This document shows, piece by piece, positions 42,657 to 53,252 of a stretch of 64,000 nucleotides of DNA (its first letter is position 1; each line of letters starts with the position of its first letter). Below the pieces are notes generated by a model. That model saw only the letters and a list, made by a program, of their open reading frames with translations, ran no database searches and was not told the origin of the DNA. The stretch is from Blasia pusilla (Eukaryota > Marchantiophyta > Marchantiopsida > Blasiales). The stretch covers positions 10,602,001 to 10,666,000 of the forward strand of contig CM114274.1 in the NCBI GenBank assembly GCA_050084515.1. The letters run 5' to 3'. The position numbers and the translations under genes were made by a program.

Positions 42657-44026
42657 CTCTTGTCAAGTACTATTGTCTTTTTCTGTGATCTCGTCACCAG
42701 ACCTAGTGTTTAGTGATGACGATCCAGCCACGGATGGATGTCGAGGTAGCTCCTCACTGGTAATCCCTCGGTATCTCACTCCACTCCGTGTCACTCCACT
42801 ACTACTGCTCGCACTACCCCGTTCTTCCAAACCCTGGAAGAACGCCGTGATGAAAACCCTATCTCACCTGCTCAAGCACTCAGACTCACCAAGAGTCTCC
42901 CACACTCCTCACTAGCTCACCTATGCTAACATCAATCCCGTGATGACATACCCGGCCTCACGCACACTCAACATCCGGGCTCACCATGGGCCTCCCAACT
43001 GACTCACCTAATGTAGCGACACTCTCTCGGGTCATACATGCGACCCCTGCTCGGCAACCGCCGTATATCCACCAACATGCTACACATGAAAAGAGTCTAC
43101 ACTCGTCACCATCGCTGCACCCACCTAGCACCAACTACTACCCGATACCCAGCACTCTCAATCACACACGACAAGTGCGGGAAAAGGGACTCAAATGGGT
43201 AACCTGATCACGCCCTCCAACCAACGGCATTGTCAACATACACTCCCCCATATGACACGACAACCTCTACAACACGACACGCTCCTCGACCAACATGTCG
43301 ATTCTCCCGTCAACAGGTGCGGACAGCCTGTCGGCATCATGTGCACTAACACTCCATCGTCAACTTTTGCAAATCCCTATCATGCTCGAAAACATCATGT
43401 CGCGCAAACCTCTCTGCCTATGCCCACACGGGGCTTGTAACCTGACTCAACCGGGTCTGGCTCCACTCCTACCACGTACTCAGCTCCACCCCCACTTGTT
43501 AGCCTTGTCACTACGTTGACCTTCCACCAGGTCCGGTCCTACCACGTTGGAGGGGGATGGAAAAACCTCGCCCGCGGCCCTATGCGGGCCCCTTGGGCCC
43601 TAAATGCGCGGGGGGGCATCCGACCGTGGCCTCCTGCGGGAGGAGAGAGGGGGCCTTCGGCCCGTGGCTTCCTTGCGGGAGGAGAGACCGGGGGGGTGCG
43701 GCTCCGCAACCTAGATGCGACCTAAACGCCTCTCCACCCGGGCCGCCTCCGCCTCTGCAACCTTTCCTTCCTGCTCTTTCTTGACACTCTCGCTACTCTC
43801 AACGATGCACTCGCTGCCCAACTCCGTACTACACTCTGCCACTGTCCTCAATCCCTGTGCACCAGCAAACTCTGAGAAAAACGGATAGCGCTTCCGCCCA
43901 CGGCCTTCCGAACACAAAAATGACCAACACCCGCAACACACGTGTCTCCAGGGGCTCCCGACCAAGGCAACTCGCTTGCCTACCTGCAAACAACGAATTC
44001 CCACCAGCCCCCTGACATCTTTCTCA
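42657..44026 (-). other. gypsy-C leader
   Basis: Untranslated leader between gag and module 1. It contains GAATTCGTTGTTTGCAGGTA (minus strand, 43981-44000), shared with gypsy-B. A GC-rich stretch (43560-43725) has repeated tgcgggaggagaga words. No canonical primer-binding site is seen next to module 1. Confidence 0.55.
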
Positions 44027-44516
44027 TGTAAAAATAATGAGTTGTTAAAACGGCACACCCGGCCTAAAACTCCACTCCTCAATCTACATCATCAGCATAT
44101 CGAGCCTCGTCCACCTTGTGCTATCAAGGAATCCGGACGCTAGCACCCTAGTTCTATCTCACACACATACAAGAGGTGCTCCAACGGCCCAACATGAGGA
44201 AGATGGCTTAGGAAAGCCACCTTCCTCTCTTATATACCGTTGGGAAGAGCCAAAAGGCTCTTCCCCTAAAAATAGCCCTCCCCTTGGTTACCCTCCCCTG
44301 CGCACATAGGTTACCAGGGGCGGGTGACCTGATCAACAAGTCACCCGGCTGTGAAAGACCTCAACTTGAAAGTTGTTAGAAACAACATTCCTGACACAAT
44401 GGACCTATCCTCAACCTCATCCGACACAGTGGGACAAAGTTACACTCAAGATAGTCCGCTGGCTCCTACGCCCTATCCATGATAGATCTTGGCCTATTGG
44501 CTACCCATATGTGACA
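44027..44516 (-). repeat. gypsy-C terminal module 1, 5' copy
   Basis: 490 bp, homologous to 24801-25282. It contains a TATA box (about 44230-44236) and the palindrome gggaagagcc/ggctcttccc (44242-44265). On the minus strand it starts TGTCACATATGGG. It ends at ATTATTTTTACA and passes directly into the leader with no module 2. Confidence 0.9.
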
Positions 44517-45191
44517 TTGTCTAAGGAAATGGTACTTGACATCAAAGTGCTTCGTGCGACCATGATGTGCAGGATTCTTTGCTATTGCAATGCATGATTG
44601 ATTATCCTCATAGATGAGGATAGCTTTTGGTTGTAGGATGCCATGGTCACCTAAGGCTTTGCGTAGCCAAAGAGCTTCCTTGGCTGCATCGCTTGCAACA
44701 ACATATTCTGCCTCAGTAGAAGAAAGGAAATTTTTTTCTGCTTTTTACTTGACCAAGACACCGCTGCTCCTGCCAAAGGAAATGCGTATCCTCCTACATA
44801 GCAACGAGTGTCCCTACATCCACCCCAATGTGCATCACTATACCCTACAAGTTCCAAGCGTGCATTTTGTCTTCCATATTGTAGGACAAGATCCTTTGTT
44901 CCTTGTAGGTATCGCAGAATCTATTTCAACTCCTTGCCAATGCGATAGTTGCGGACATGCCATGTACTGCGCAAAATGTTGGCAAGCAAATGAGATATTG
45001 TACTTGGTACCGTTCGCGAGGTAGAGCAAAGAGCCCATCGCGCTTTGATAAAGCTCTTTACCTTTACTATCCAACAATGAGTCGTTTAGATGCTCCGTAA
45101 AATGCCCTGCCTCCATTGGTGTAGATGCAAGCTTCACCTTTTCAAACCCGAATTCTCTCAATTTCTCTCGGATATACCTTGCCTGACACAA
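44517..45191 (-). pseudogene. copia D RNase H
   Basis: Frames 44838-45191 and 44651-44857 read SALLYLANGTKYNISFA-like and [28 protein letters not shown], the standard copia RNase H. The frame ends at [12 protein letters not shown] where gypsy-C inserted. Confidence 0.85.
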
Positions 45192-45922
45192 TTTACCTGA
45201 CTCAAATAAATTGTGCCAGCTTTCTCATCACGGATGAAGGTGATACCAAGAAAGTATGAAAGTTTTCCAAGATCCTTCATCTTGTACTTGTTCTGTAACT
45301 CCTCCTTGCTCTTCACAATTAGTTTGAAGTTCTTGCCGCCGATTATCAAGTCGTCAACATAAATTGCAAGCAACAAAAGGAAGCTTTCCATTTGCATTGT
45401 GTATAAACAACAATCTGAGTTTAAGCGCTTCCATCCAAGATGTTTTAGAGAGTTATCCAAGTTCTCATTCCATCCACGGCTGGCTTGCTTCAAGCCATAT
45501 AGAGTTTGCAAAAGACAGAGTACCTTCCCCTTATGCTCCTCAGGAACAATAAACCCTTCTAGAATAGTCATGTAGATGTTCTCCTCCTCAAGCTTACCAT
45601 TCAAGTAAGCTGTGATGACATCTAGTTGCTCTAGATGCCAATCAAGTACCATTGCTATAGCCACAAATATACGAATTGTGGAAAGCCGTGCAACGGGTGC
45701 AAAAGTTTTGTTGTAGTCAATACCTTTGATCTGCGAGAACCCTTTGGCAACAAGTCTAGCCTTAAATCTCTCAATTGTCCCATCTCCAGCAAGTTTCGTC
45801 TTGAAGACCCACTTGGAACCAATTGCTTTCCTATTACTTGGCAAGTGTGCATACTCCCAAGTCCCATGAGCTCTATGCGACTCAAGCTCCTCCTCCATTG
45901 CCTTTCGCCAGTGAATACCCAA
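45158..45922 (-). pseudogene. copia D reverse transcriptase
   Basis: Open 254-residue frame with WVFKTKLAGDGTIERFKARL, FAPVARLSTIRIFVAIA, QLDVITAYLNG and the catalytic YVDDLIIGG, followed by KDLGKLSYFLGI. It is the best conserved part of this element. Confidence 0.93.
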
Positions 45923-45928
45923 AGGTGA

Positions 45929-46531
45929 CTATAGTGCTTCTTGCACTGTCTTGGGCTCATGATCAAGATGACTAGAGCTCTTGTTTACAAAAGCTGTCTC
46001 CAATGGAAAATCTTCATCGTAATGGAAGAAGTCATCCCCTCCCTTCCATGGAGTACGATGCTGGCATGGGCCCCTAACGATGTTGTTAGGATCAATTCCA
46101 CCTCTTTGGCGTTGAGATGGAAGTGGCAAAGGTACTTCTGGATCAAGCTTGCCCTCCTGATCCAAAATAGGATGCGCATCAGCAAGGTTATCTTCCGGTT
46201 GAGGTGCTGCATAGAGATCCTCCTTAGGACCTGTGCTTGCATGTGCTCCATGCTCTTGCTCTTCAACATTTCTAGTTGGGATGACAATGCCTTCACTTTG
46301 CTCTCCTCTCTCTGCTGGTTTGCTGCTGGAAGGCGTGACAATGGGAACTGTGACATTGTCCAATTTCTTTTCCTCCATAAAGATTACATCCCTACTAAGT
46401 ACCACATTTAGGCTACTAGGGAGAAAAAATTCATACGCTTTGGAGGTTTCAGAGTAGCCAACAAAAATACCCTTCTTTGCCTTTGCATCGAGCTTTTTTT
46501 GTTTCTCCTTTGGAATATTTTACCATACATA
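45929..46531 (-). pseudogene. copia D integrase-RT linker
   Basis: Frame 45929-46405 starts VVLSRDVIFMEEKKLD, the usual end of the copia integrase region, and runs into a Pro/Ser/Glu-rich variable linker. No catalytic motif is expected. Confidence 0.75.
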
Positions 46532-47371
46532 TCATCCGAATGGGCGGGCAAAAGCTAGATAAGGTTTCACACCATAAAACACCATATAGGGAGCCTTACC
46601 TTCCAACTGTGGATGTGGTAGCCGGTTCCGTGTCCACACTACATGCTTTGCTGCATAAGCCCAATATCTACGATCAAGCTTTGCATCTTCAAGGAGTGTG
46701 CAAACTCCTTCAAATATGATGCGCATCATCCGCTCCGCCATGCCAACAATCTCATGCGTATATGAAGGGGTAGTCATGTGGCGCACATCTTCAGCCTTGA
46801 AGTGTGACCCAAGCTCCTTGTTGAGGAATTCAGATCCTCGATCTGTGAGGAAGGTCTTAACCTTCTTACCTGTTTGACGCTGCGCTTCTGCCTCCCACAT
46901 CTTGTAAGCGGCATGAGTTTGATCTTTCCTTTGTAAGAAAGCCAAGCCAACATATCGAGAAAACTCATCGATCCAAACTGCAAGCCATCGAGCTCCGTTG
47001 AAACTTGGTGTATCAGAAAAGTCAAGATCAGAGATGACAACTTCCAAGATTGATTTGGCATGCTTGTGTGTGTTTGGGAAAGGTAAACAGTGAGCCTTCC
47101 CAACAATGCATGACTCACATCTTGGAATGAATTGCTTGTCTCCCTTAATATGGAGTCCCTCCACAACTCCAGATCGTTTTGCTTCTCAAATTTTCTCCAG
47201 AGATGCATGCACGAGTGCATGGTGCCATTCTTGCAAAGTTCGGCCCATAGAAACACTTGCAATAAGGTCTGGATGTTCCTCCTCAACCTCACATGGAATG
47301 AGGTATGCCTTGCCTTCCAACTTGCCATGGGACAAAACTTCCCCGGTTGGAAGAATCCACTCTACGCCCAA
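46532..47371 (-). pseudogene. copia D integrase
   Basis: Contains HHALVHASLEKI (pre-integrase zinc region), CESCIVGKAH, VISDLDFSDTPSFNGARW (first Asp), LTDRGSEF (second Asp) and EIVGMAERMMR (Glu region). A frameshift near 47180 splits the N-terminal part from the core. Confidence 0.9.
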
Positions 47372-47377
47372 TCTAAG

Positions 47378-48013
47378 TTAAACCTGACAACCACGCTTGC
47401 ATAGAGTAGCTGCAGACAATAAGGTTTCTCGTGCCTCACGAACCCAATGGACATTTTTTATGACAAATTTAACTCGTTCTCCCTTTAGATTATGCACAAC
47501 AATGTGCATCTCTCCAGAACCACGTGATCGTCCTCCTATACCATTGTATCCTTGTAGATACACAAAGGCATCCTTATCAAAGTTAAGGATCTTTGACCGA
47601 TCTTGCTGGATATGAATATCTGCAGCACTATCAATACGGACAGAATGACGTAGAGTAAGTGAATTTGATGAAAGGACCTCATGGGTTGCGAGTACAACCA
47701 CCGCGCTTGTAGTTGCTATCGTACGCCCATTTTTCGCCTTTGAACATTCCTTATCACCCTTCCAATGACCCTTCTCACCGCATGCTCTGCGAGTACTCTT
47801 CGATTTGTTGATCTTGCCTTTCCCTTTATTTGCAGATTTTGAGACAACTTTCCCTTTAGATTGAATGGCGAGAGCTGCTTCAGAAGAAGATGTGCCTTTC
47901 TCCTTTCTGCGTTCCTCCTCTTGCAAGAGGATGGACTTTACAAAGTCCTCAGTAATATCCTCCTTGTTTCGTGATCCAAGAGCTTGGATCAATGATTCCT
48001 GAATGATTCCCAA
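47378..48013 (-). pseudogene. copia D gag zinc knuckle and protease
   Basis: Reads RRACGEKGHWKGDKEC, a CCHC knuckle whose first Cys is replaced by Arg, and then RIDSAADIHI, the protease active-site block (DSA in place of DSG). A pre-integrase stretch follows. Continuous in one frame. Confidence 0.8.
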
Positions 48014-48489
48014 GAATGTGGTAATGCAAAGAGGACGATGAAAGGCATTTCCGTATCACTCACCTCTCCTCCAGACTCAACAAGCTCATCACGTAACTCA
48101 AAAATTTCTCGCAAGAAATCATTCATGGAAGATCCATCTACATAGCCAAGCCCATATAATTTGTGCCTCAAGTAGATCTGGGAAGCAACACCTTTCTTGC
48201 GGTGTTTATCCTCTAGCTTGGACCACATCTCAAATGCCGACTTCCACTTCTTGATGTGTATATGCTGTGATGCCTTGATGTTAAGCACAATATTCGAACG
48301 TGCCTCCATCTCCTCAAAGTCCCACTTCTTACGAGCTTCATCGGCCAAGTCTTCCCTACTATCCGGATTCTCAATGTGCTTAAAGAGATTCCGTGATCTC
48401 AAGAGATACTCCATGACAAAAGCCCATGTGCCATAGTTTTTGTCATCCAACCGATTGATATGCTGCTCGCTTCTAGACGATGAGGCCAT
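47989..48489 (-). pseudogene. copia D gag
   Basis: Begins with MASSSRSEQHINRLDDKNYG (ATG at 48489), then WDFEEMEARSNIVLNIKA and MWSKLEDKHRKKGVASQIYL, the UBN2-type gag of plant copia elements. The frame changes near 48000. Confidence 0.88.
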
Positions 48490-48640
48490 GCCCACGATGT
48501 AGATCAACCAAGAACTACTACTGCAATACTGGGTATTGACTGTTGGGCAATAATGAATTCCAAAACCTTTCCTCTCTATAGATGCATGGAAATAATATAA
48601 ACAACACAAGACGGAGTAATTGGATTTAAGCAAAAAGTTG

Positions 48641-48653
48641 GCTCTGATACCAT
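48641..48653 (-). other. copia D primer-binding site
   Basis: The minus strand reads TGGTATCAGAGCC immediately after the 5' LTR, complementary to the 3' end of initiator tRNA-Met as is usual for plant copia elements. Confidence 0.93.
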
Positions 48654-48993
48654 AATAGAAAAGAGACACCATGCAAGATTTGAGAGTTGCAAACTCAAAA
48701 GTCCTGAAACTCCTTCTACCGTCTTTGTTAGCTCCTCTCCAACATGTGTCATATAGTAGCTTCTCCTAATGACTTGCTAAGCCACAAACTAGCACCTCTT
48801 TTAGAGAAGATTTAGAATCTTACTCGCATATACATAAGAATGAAGGAACCCTTTTTATATCCTAGCTATCCTACTCAAAGGGGGGAATGACCATGCCTCC
48901 TTATTCCACTTCCTCTTTCGTAAGATAGTAAATACACATGTGGCAACCTACACGTGTCCCTCACAATGGGCACTGACACTAATACTCTCAACA
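48654..48993 (-). repeat. 5' LTR of copia D
   Basis: 340 bp. On the minus strand it starts TGTTGAGAGTATTAG and ends TTTTCTATTA. TATA-like GGATATAAAAAGG on the minus strand at about 48851-48863. Matches 24188-24507. Confidence 0.93.
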
Positions 48994-50110
48994 CGACCTC
49001 GTCATTTGCCGACATGGTTCGGAAACCTTCTCGATCTCTTCATTGACGAGTGTCCGGAAGAAAGGCGGCGAGAGAAAGTTGGGGACTCCTTCTTGCGCTC
49101 CATGATATGTCCATAGTGTCCAAGAGCTTCCTCATGAGGTTCACCATCACTGGCTCGATTTCTCACGCATACTGATCCCCTCCATCGCTACTCTCTCGGG
49201 AGATCACCGAGAGAATAGCTGAAGTGACACCTTTTACCGGGCTCAACTCTCTCCATTGCAGGGGCAGTCCGACACTCGACTCTCTCCTTTGCCCAGAAGG
49301 TGTGGTGTCCCATGACTCAAGAACTCAAGAATTTAAATTTAAAAGAATTCCAATATTACTATTGGAGATTGCACCCTCTTTCGACACGTCCCTTTAACCG
49401 ATGGGATAACTGATATTTCATAAAATGGAAAAAAAAAGAATGTTTGAAGTATGGAAGGCGTCCCATAGGCTTCCCCCTGTACGATCCTCCCGTTGGAACA
49501 TCCGGATCCACTCCACCGCGATTTGCTATACATCCATGAGCATATAGGCCGGGTGCCCGGGTTAATAGGGCGTCTCAACTTGTAGGCCATGGCACTAGTC
49601 CGGTTGAATGCCGGAAGACGCGCACTTCTTACGGCCGGGCGTCCGGTCCATTTTCTCGCCTACGTCCTATTTGGGTCGCGCAGAAGAAGTCGCGAGACTT
49701 TAGTCCTAAGCCTCTGAGATGCCTTATTACGATCCCAATTTTCTAGGGTATCACGTGTCTTCCCCCACCCCTCTCAAAGGGCCGCACACCGGTTATTTAT
49801 GCGAGGGCGTTCCAAGTCCTTGATATACGGGAATGAGTCAGTCACACCCCTTCGCTGACCGGCCCCCGCCAGAAAGCTTCGTCCACTGGCGATTCACTTT
49901 CATGTTCCGCGATGCCGAGGTTACTTTCGCCGGTCGCAGCTTTGCGATCTCGGCACCGGCGGCGCTATCGCAGCGGTTCCTCGGCTCAGCCTCCGGAGGA
50001 AGTTTGACGGTGGCGGCTTCCGGAGCACTGGCCTGATCGCCACCAACCGCGATGCGCGGCAGTGGGATGCCGGGGATCTCGTTCATAACTCGGAAAGAGT
50101 TTGTTCCGAC
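48994..50110 (-). pseudogene. Decayed dynamin-related pseudogene
   Basis: Three minus-strand blocks appear in the same order as in the intact gene at 20837-22984. They are NEIPGIPLPRIAVGGDQASA (50020-50086, P-loop region with GDQSSGKSS ruined), a piece matching YICVRNRTGD (about 49140-49185), and one matching the stalk segment near LSPTFFRTLVSEEI (about 49010-49100). The spacers between are foreign or unrecognisable. The copia element is inserted at its left edge. It appears to be an old paralogue degraded by deletion and insertion. Confidence 0.7.
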
Positions 50111-51325
50111 TTTTATATTTAATAATTTAAGAGGTTATATAATTTAATTACACCATAATTAATTAATGATCGGTAATTCAAATTTATCCGTCGATTTTCT
50201 TACATATGCAACGTGTGCAAGCCAGATTCCAGATGGATTTTCCAACTTTTATATATATATCATATATATGTGTGGGTCGGATAATAATAGAAAAGTATCT
50301 TGAGAATTTCAATTTTGGATATTCTTACTTCCAAAAATCTGCCCCTAATTTTGTTTCAATAGCTTGCCCGGATGACCTAAGATAAATCTACTATTATTAT
50401 TGGAGAGTGTCTTTTGGTTTGTAAACATTGTTTTATCTGCAAATCAGAAATAAAAAAATATTTTCTATTTTGGAACAAAGTTTATCTCTTTTATTGTTTA
50501 ATTTTTTTTAATCTACACGGAAGATTATCTCATCTTTCTTCTAACACTAATATTTATTAATGCTCAAATTAACATGTTTATTTCAATTCAGCAATCCCAA
50601 AGAATGGTCTCCCTTCCATAATCCAGTGTCCCTCTCTACCTCTTATCTAGAAAATTTTCTTACACAAGTCATTAAGTCACTTTTATACCTTTGACCTAAA
50701 TCCAAATTTAGGATTGAATTTTCAAGTTCAAAAAAAAAACTTTAACATAAATTGTTGCACTTTTATGATATTTGGTTTTGGTACCTAAACCTAATTCTAG
50801 TGCTTGCGAGTCTCTCCCTCTCTCTAAGACCTCCGTTTCCCACTAATACCTAAATCCAAATTAATGTTTAGCTGCTAAATGCACAATTTTGTGATATGAT
50901 GTATCCATGTAATTTCAATGCAATACTATAATGTCTCTTTTTTCGATCATAATTTACTAGAATATGTGTTAGTGATAGTGGAGCAATTCTCTAAGTGGAT
51001 GGAATGGATATGATATTTTAAATTTGAAAAGATGAAGACTTAGTGAAGAACCCATTTATGCATTTTTTAATCCAATGTTTAATCATTTTGGCGCAAATGA
51101 AATTTTTAGAAGCATATGTTTGAATTTTTTTTTTATGAAAGATCAAGAGAACATAGCACAAATGAAACTTAAGTGATTGAACCACGTCCTATGGTTTTCC
51201 AAGTTTGCTATGGTCATTTTGATCACATTTCTTGGTTATTTACAGTAACCTTTCTATTGGAATATAATGGAGGTACTTTACGTTCATGGCCTCAAAAATA
51301 CAAAATTTTATGGCACTATTAATCT
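50111..51325. other. AT-rich intergenic DNA
   Basis: Long AT-rich stretch with poly-T/poly-A runs and (TA)n near 50250-50270. No gene or element recognised. Confidence 0.6.
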
Positions 51326-51700
51326 TATCACGTGTTTTAGGATAGATCAAGGAGATCTAATAGAGCGTGTTAGAAGATAGTGAAAGACAGGCTCAAGAGG
51401 TTGAGATTTACTTGCTAGAATCACGGATCATTTGAGAAAGCAAATTTCCTTTTATTTTGACTCATTTGGAGCCAGATAGAAAAACTTACTATTTCAGGTA
51501 AGTAATCGTTTTGAGTATAATTGATTAAGTCTTTCCACTTGCAGAAGTGGCCTTTAATCTCTTCAACATATCAAGAGCAAAGAAGGTGAACTACTAGCAT
51601 CCGTTACCATGGAGAGAATTTGTGAGAGAAAAATGGTGTATCAAAGAGGAGTTTGAAAACTCATTCTTCTTTTGTTGATTTTTTGGCATGACGTGGTTGA
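51326..51700 (+). mobile_element. Decayed gypsy-B-type terminal repeat (module 1)
   Basis: Aligns with gypsy-B module 1 from tcacgtgttttaggatagat through cttactatttcaggtaagta and ggagagaattt, at visibly lower similarity than the other copies. No module 2 or internal sequence follows. It is an old fragment or solo repeat. Confidence 0.7.
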
Positions 51701-52009
51701 ATTATGATACTACTTAGGACAAACGCTAGACATTCTTAGGACAATCGATGCTCCTTGACATCAATCATGAGCCAACTGTTTTGACGTGTTGCTGTTACGT
51801 CATTGCAGATTTCAGGATGGTCAAGATTTCGAATGACACGGTCAAGAAAGACGTTCACTTTGTGAAGGATATTCGTGACCGAATCGGAACTGTACATCAG
51901 GAATCGGCGAAATGTCCATGACGATTCTACCCATCGATCATGGTCTTAAACTTTGAACGATTCGGGCTTCAGTAAGGGTGGGTGGATGAAAGATGAAGTG
52001 TCTCACCGA
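51701..52009. other. Intergenic, nothing recognised
   Basis: Short unique stretch between a decayed LTR and a non-LTR fragment. Confidence 0.5.
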
Positions 52010-52610
52010 GAAAGAAAAAATAAATAATTATCCATTTTATTATAAAATAAACCTCAAAATAGGAAAAAGAAAAGTAATAACATTTCAAAATAGAAGTCAA
52101 AGAATGTAAAAAGAAAATGGCAACAAGCCCAACCCAAACACCGACTCAACGAGCTACATGATTGATAGCCTAAAATAAATAGTGGTTGGTATGACGTGAA
52201 TGGACGAGGCGAACGACCCCCACCACCTCCGCAAGACGCATCAATGTCAAGGTTGTGCTTGTTGTAAGGCCACTCAGAGCCATTGCCAAAAATAAATAGT
52301 AACTACCGAGAGAGAAGGACTACGGGAAGGGGCAAGGTGATGATTCTCGAGGGAGCGGTGAGCACATGCTTTCAAGAAACTATCAAAAGATACATGTAAA
52401 TGATCTAATACTTTCACTTCAAAATGAATAAGTCCATCAATCGCATGTCTCACATCATAACTTAACTCTTTGATTCTTGCTGTAACTTCGACCGCCGAAT
52501 CTTTGGTACGTGCAGTTCGACACAAAGTCAGAACATGATGGATCAGCGACAACCACATCACCTAGTGTCATCGAGTCATAACAAAATCCATTCTAAACGA
52601 GAGATTACTT
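52010..52610 (-). mobile_element. 3' end of a non-LTR retrotransposon, copy 2
   Basis: Homologous to 18800-19430 on the same strand. It shows the same AT-rich 3' UTR beginning ttttattataaaataaa and the same C-terminal coding remnant (ARIKELSYDVRHAIDG, SLENHHLAPS). It starts further downstream than copy 1 and so is more severely 5'-truncated. Confidence 0.65.
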
Positions 52611-53034
52611 GTGTGGAGAAAAGAAACGTTCTATTCGATTCAAATAAATTTTACCTCCCCGTTGTCTCTCCCCAAATTTTTTTCCATCGGGATAAAAGGA
52701 AATGCATTCAGATCTACATGTATTTATATGATGACATATAAATGGTTGGTCATGATGTTATCATGACCAACCACTCTCGATCTTCCCAAGAGTGTTAGAG
52801 TGGATTAAGACCATTCAAAGGAGTGCCATGCATCTGCTTGTGGGACTCCCTTCAGTTTAGTGACTGGGTGAGTTGTTCTGATCGATCCAGGGATGACGGG
52901 ATGGGACTCTTCCTGTTCCGACTATCTATGCCACTTCATAGTCGGAACTGGATGCAGCATGAAGTCTACCACGCAAGGCCGTTGAATAGACATTCGATCG
53001 ATTTGAATAAGGATAAGGCCATCGGTGCTGGGTT
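52611..53034. other. Intergenic, nothing recognised
   Basis: No domain or element recognised. Confidence 0.4.
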
Positions 53035-53215
53035 CCCGGGAAGGATCGAACTTCTGGTGATGGGTTCCTGGAGAACGATCCAACTTCTGGTGATGGCTTC
53101 AAGGAGAAGGATCCAACTTCTGGTGGTAGGTTCCTAGAGAATGATCTAACTTCTGGTGATGATCTCCTGGAGAAGGATCCAACTTCTGGTGATGGGTTCA
53201 AGGAGGAGGATCTTT
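53035..53215. repeat. ~36-bp minisatellite
   Basis: About five units built around ccaacttctggtgatg and ggttcctggagaa. The minus strand reads an open PSPEVGSFSRN-type repeat, a consequence of the unit length being a multiple of three. Confidence 0.8.
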
Positions 53216-53252
53216 TCACAACGACGTGCACATACGTTGTTGTGAAAAGAGC
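53213..53252. repeat. Hairpin adjoining the 36-bp minisatellite
   Basis: The sequence cttttcacaacgacgt, a short loop (gcacat), then acgttgttgtgaaaag forms a 16-bp stem with one mismatch. It abuts the right end of the minisatellite. Confidence 0.75.

Larger units (their letters stand above)
24665..44516 (-). mobile_element. Ty3/gypsy element C, full length, interrupted by gypsy-B and a solo LTR
   Basis: Minus-strand element, about 8.7 kb once the two insertions are removed, inserted in copia D RNase H. Order from the right: terminal module 1 (44027-44516), leader, gag, protease remnant, methyltransferase (interrupted by a solo LTR), RT-RNase H, integrase (interrupted by gypsy-B) with PHD remnant, polypurine tract, module 2, module 1, module 2. 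Flanks are ttgtc (44517-44521) and ttgtt (24658-24662), a 5-bp target-site duplication with one mismatch. Two extra bases (at) lie between the 3' terminus and the left copy. Confidence 0.9.
24188..48993 (-). mobile_element. Ty1/copia element D with nested insertions
   Basis: Minus-strand copia element of about 4.95 kb net, split by gypsy-C (24665-44516). It has LTRs at 48654-48993 (5') and 24188-24507 (3'), a primer-binding site at 48641-48653 and a polypurine tract (GGAGGAGAAG, minus strand) beside the 3' LTR. The domain order gag, protease, integrase, RT, RNase H is that of Ty1/copia. Flanks gGACC (24183-24187) and cGACC (48994-48998) look like a 5-bp target-site duplication with one mismatch. 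Several frameshifts show that it is inactive. Confidence 0.93.

Noticed and set aside
49339-49590. An 83-residue minus-strand frame suggesting an organelle-derived insert
   Set aside because: Codon pattern and phrases looked organelle-like at first, but no gene could be identified, so no claim is made beyond calling the spacer unknown.
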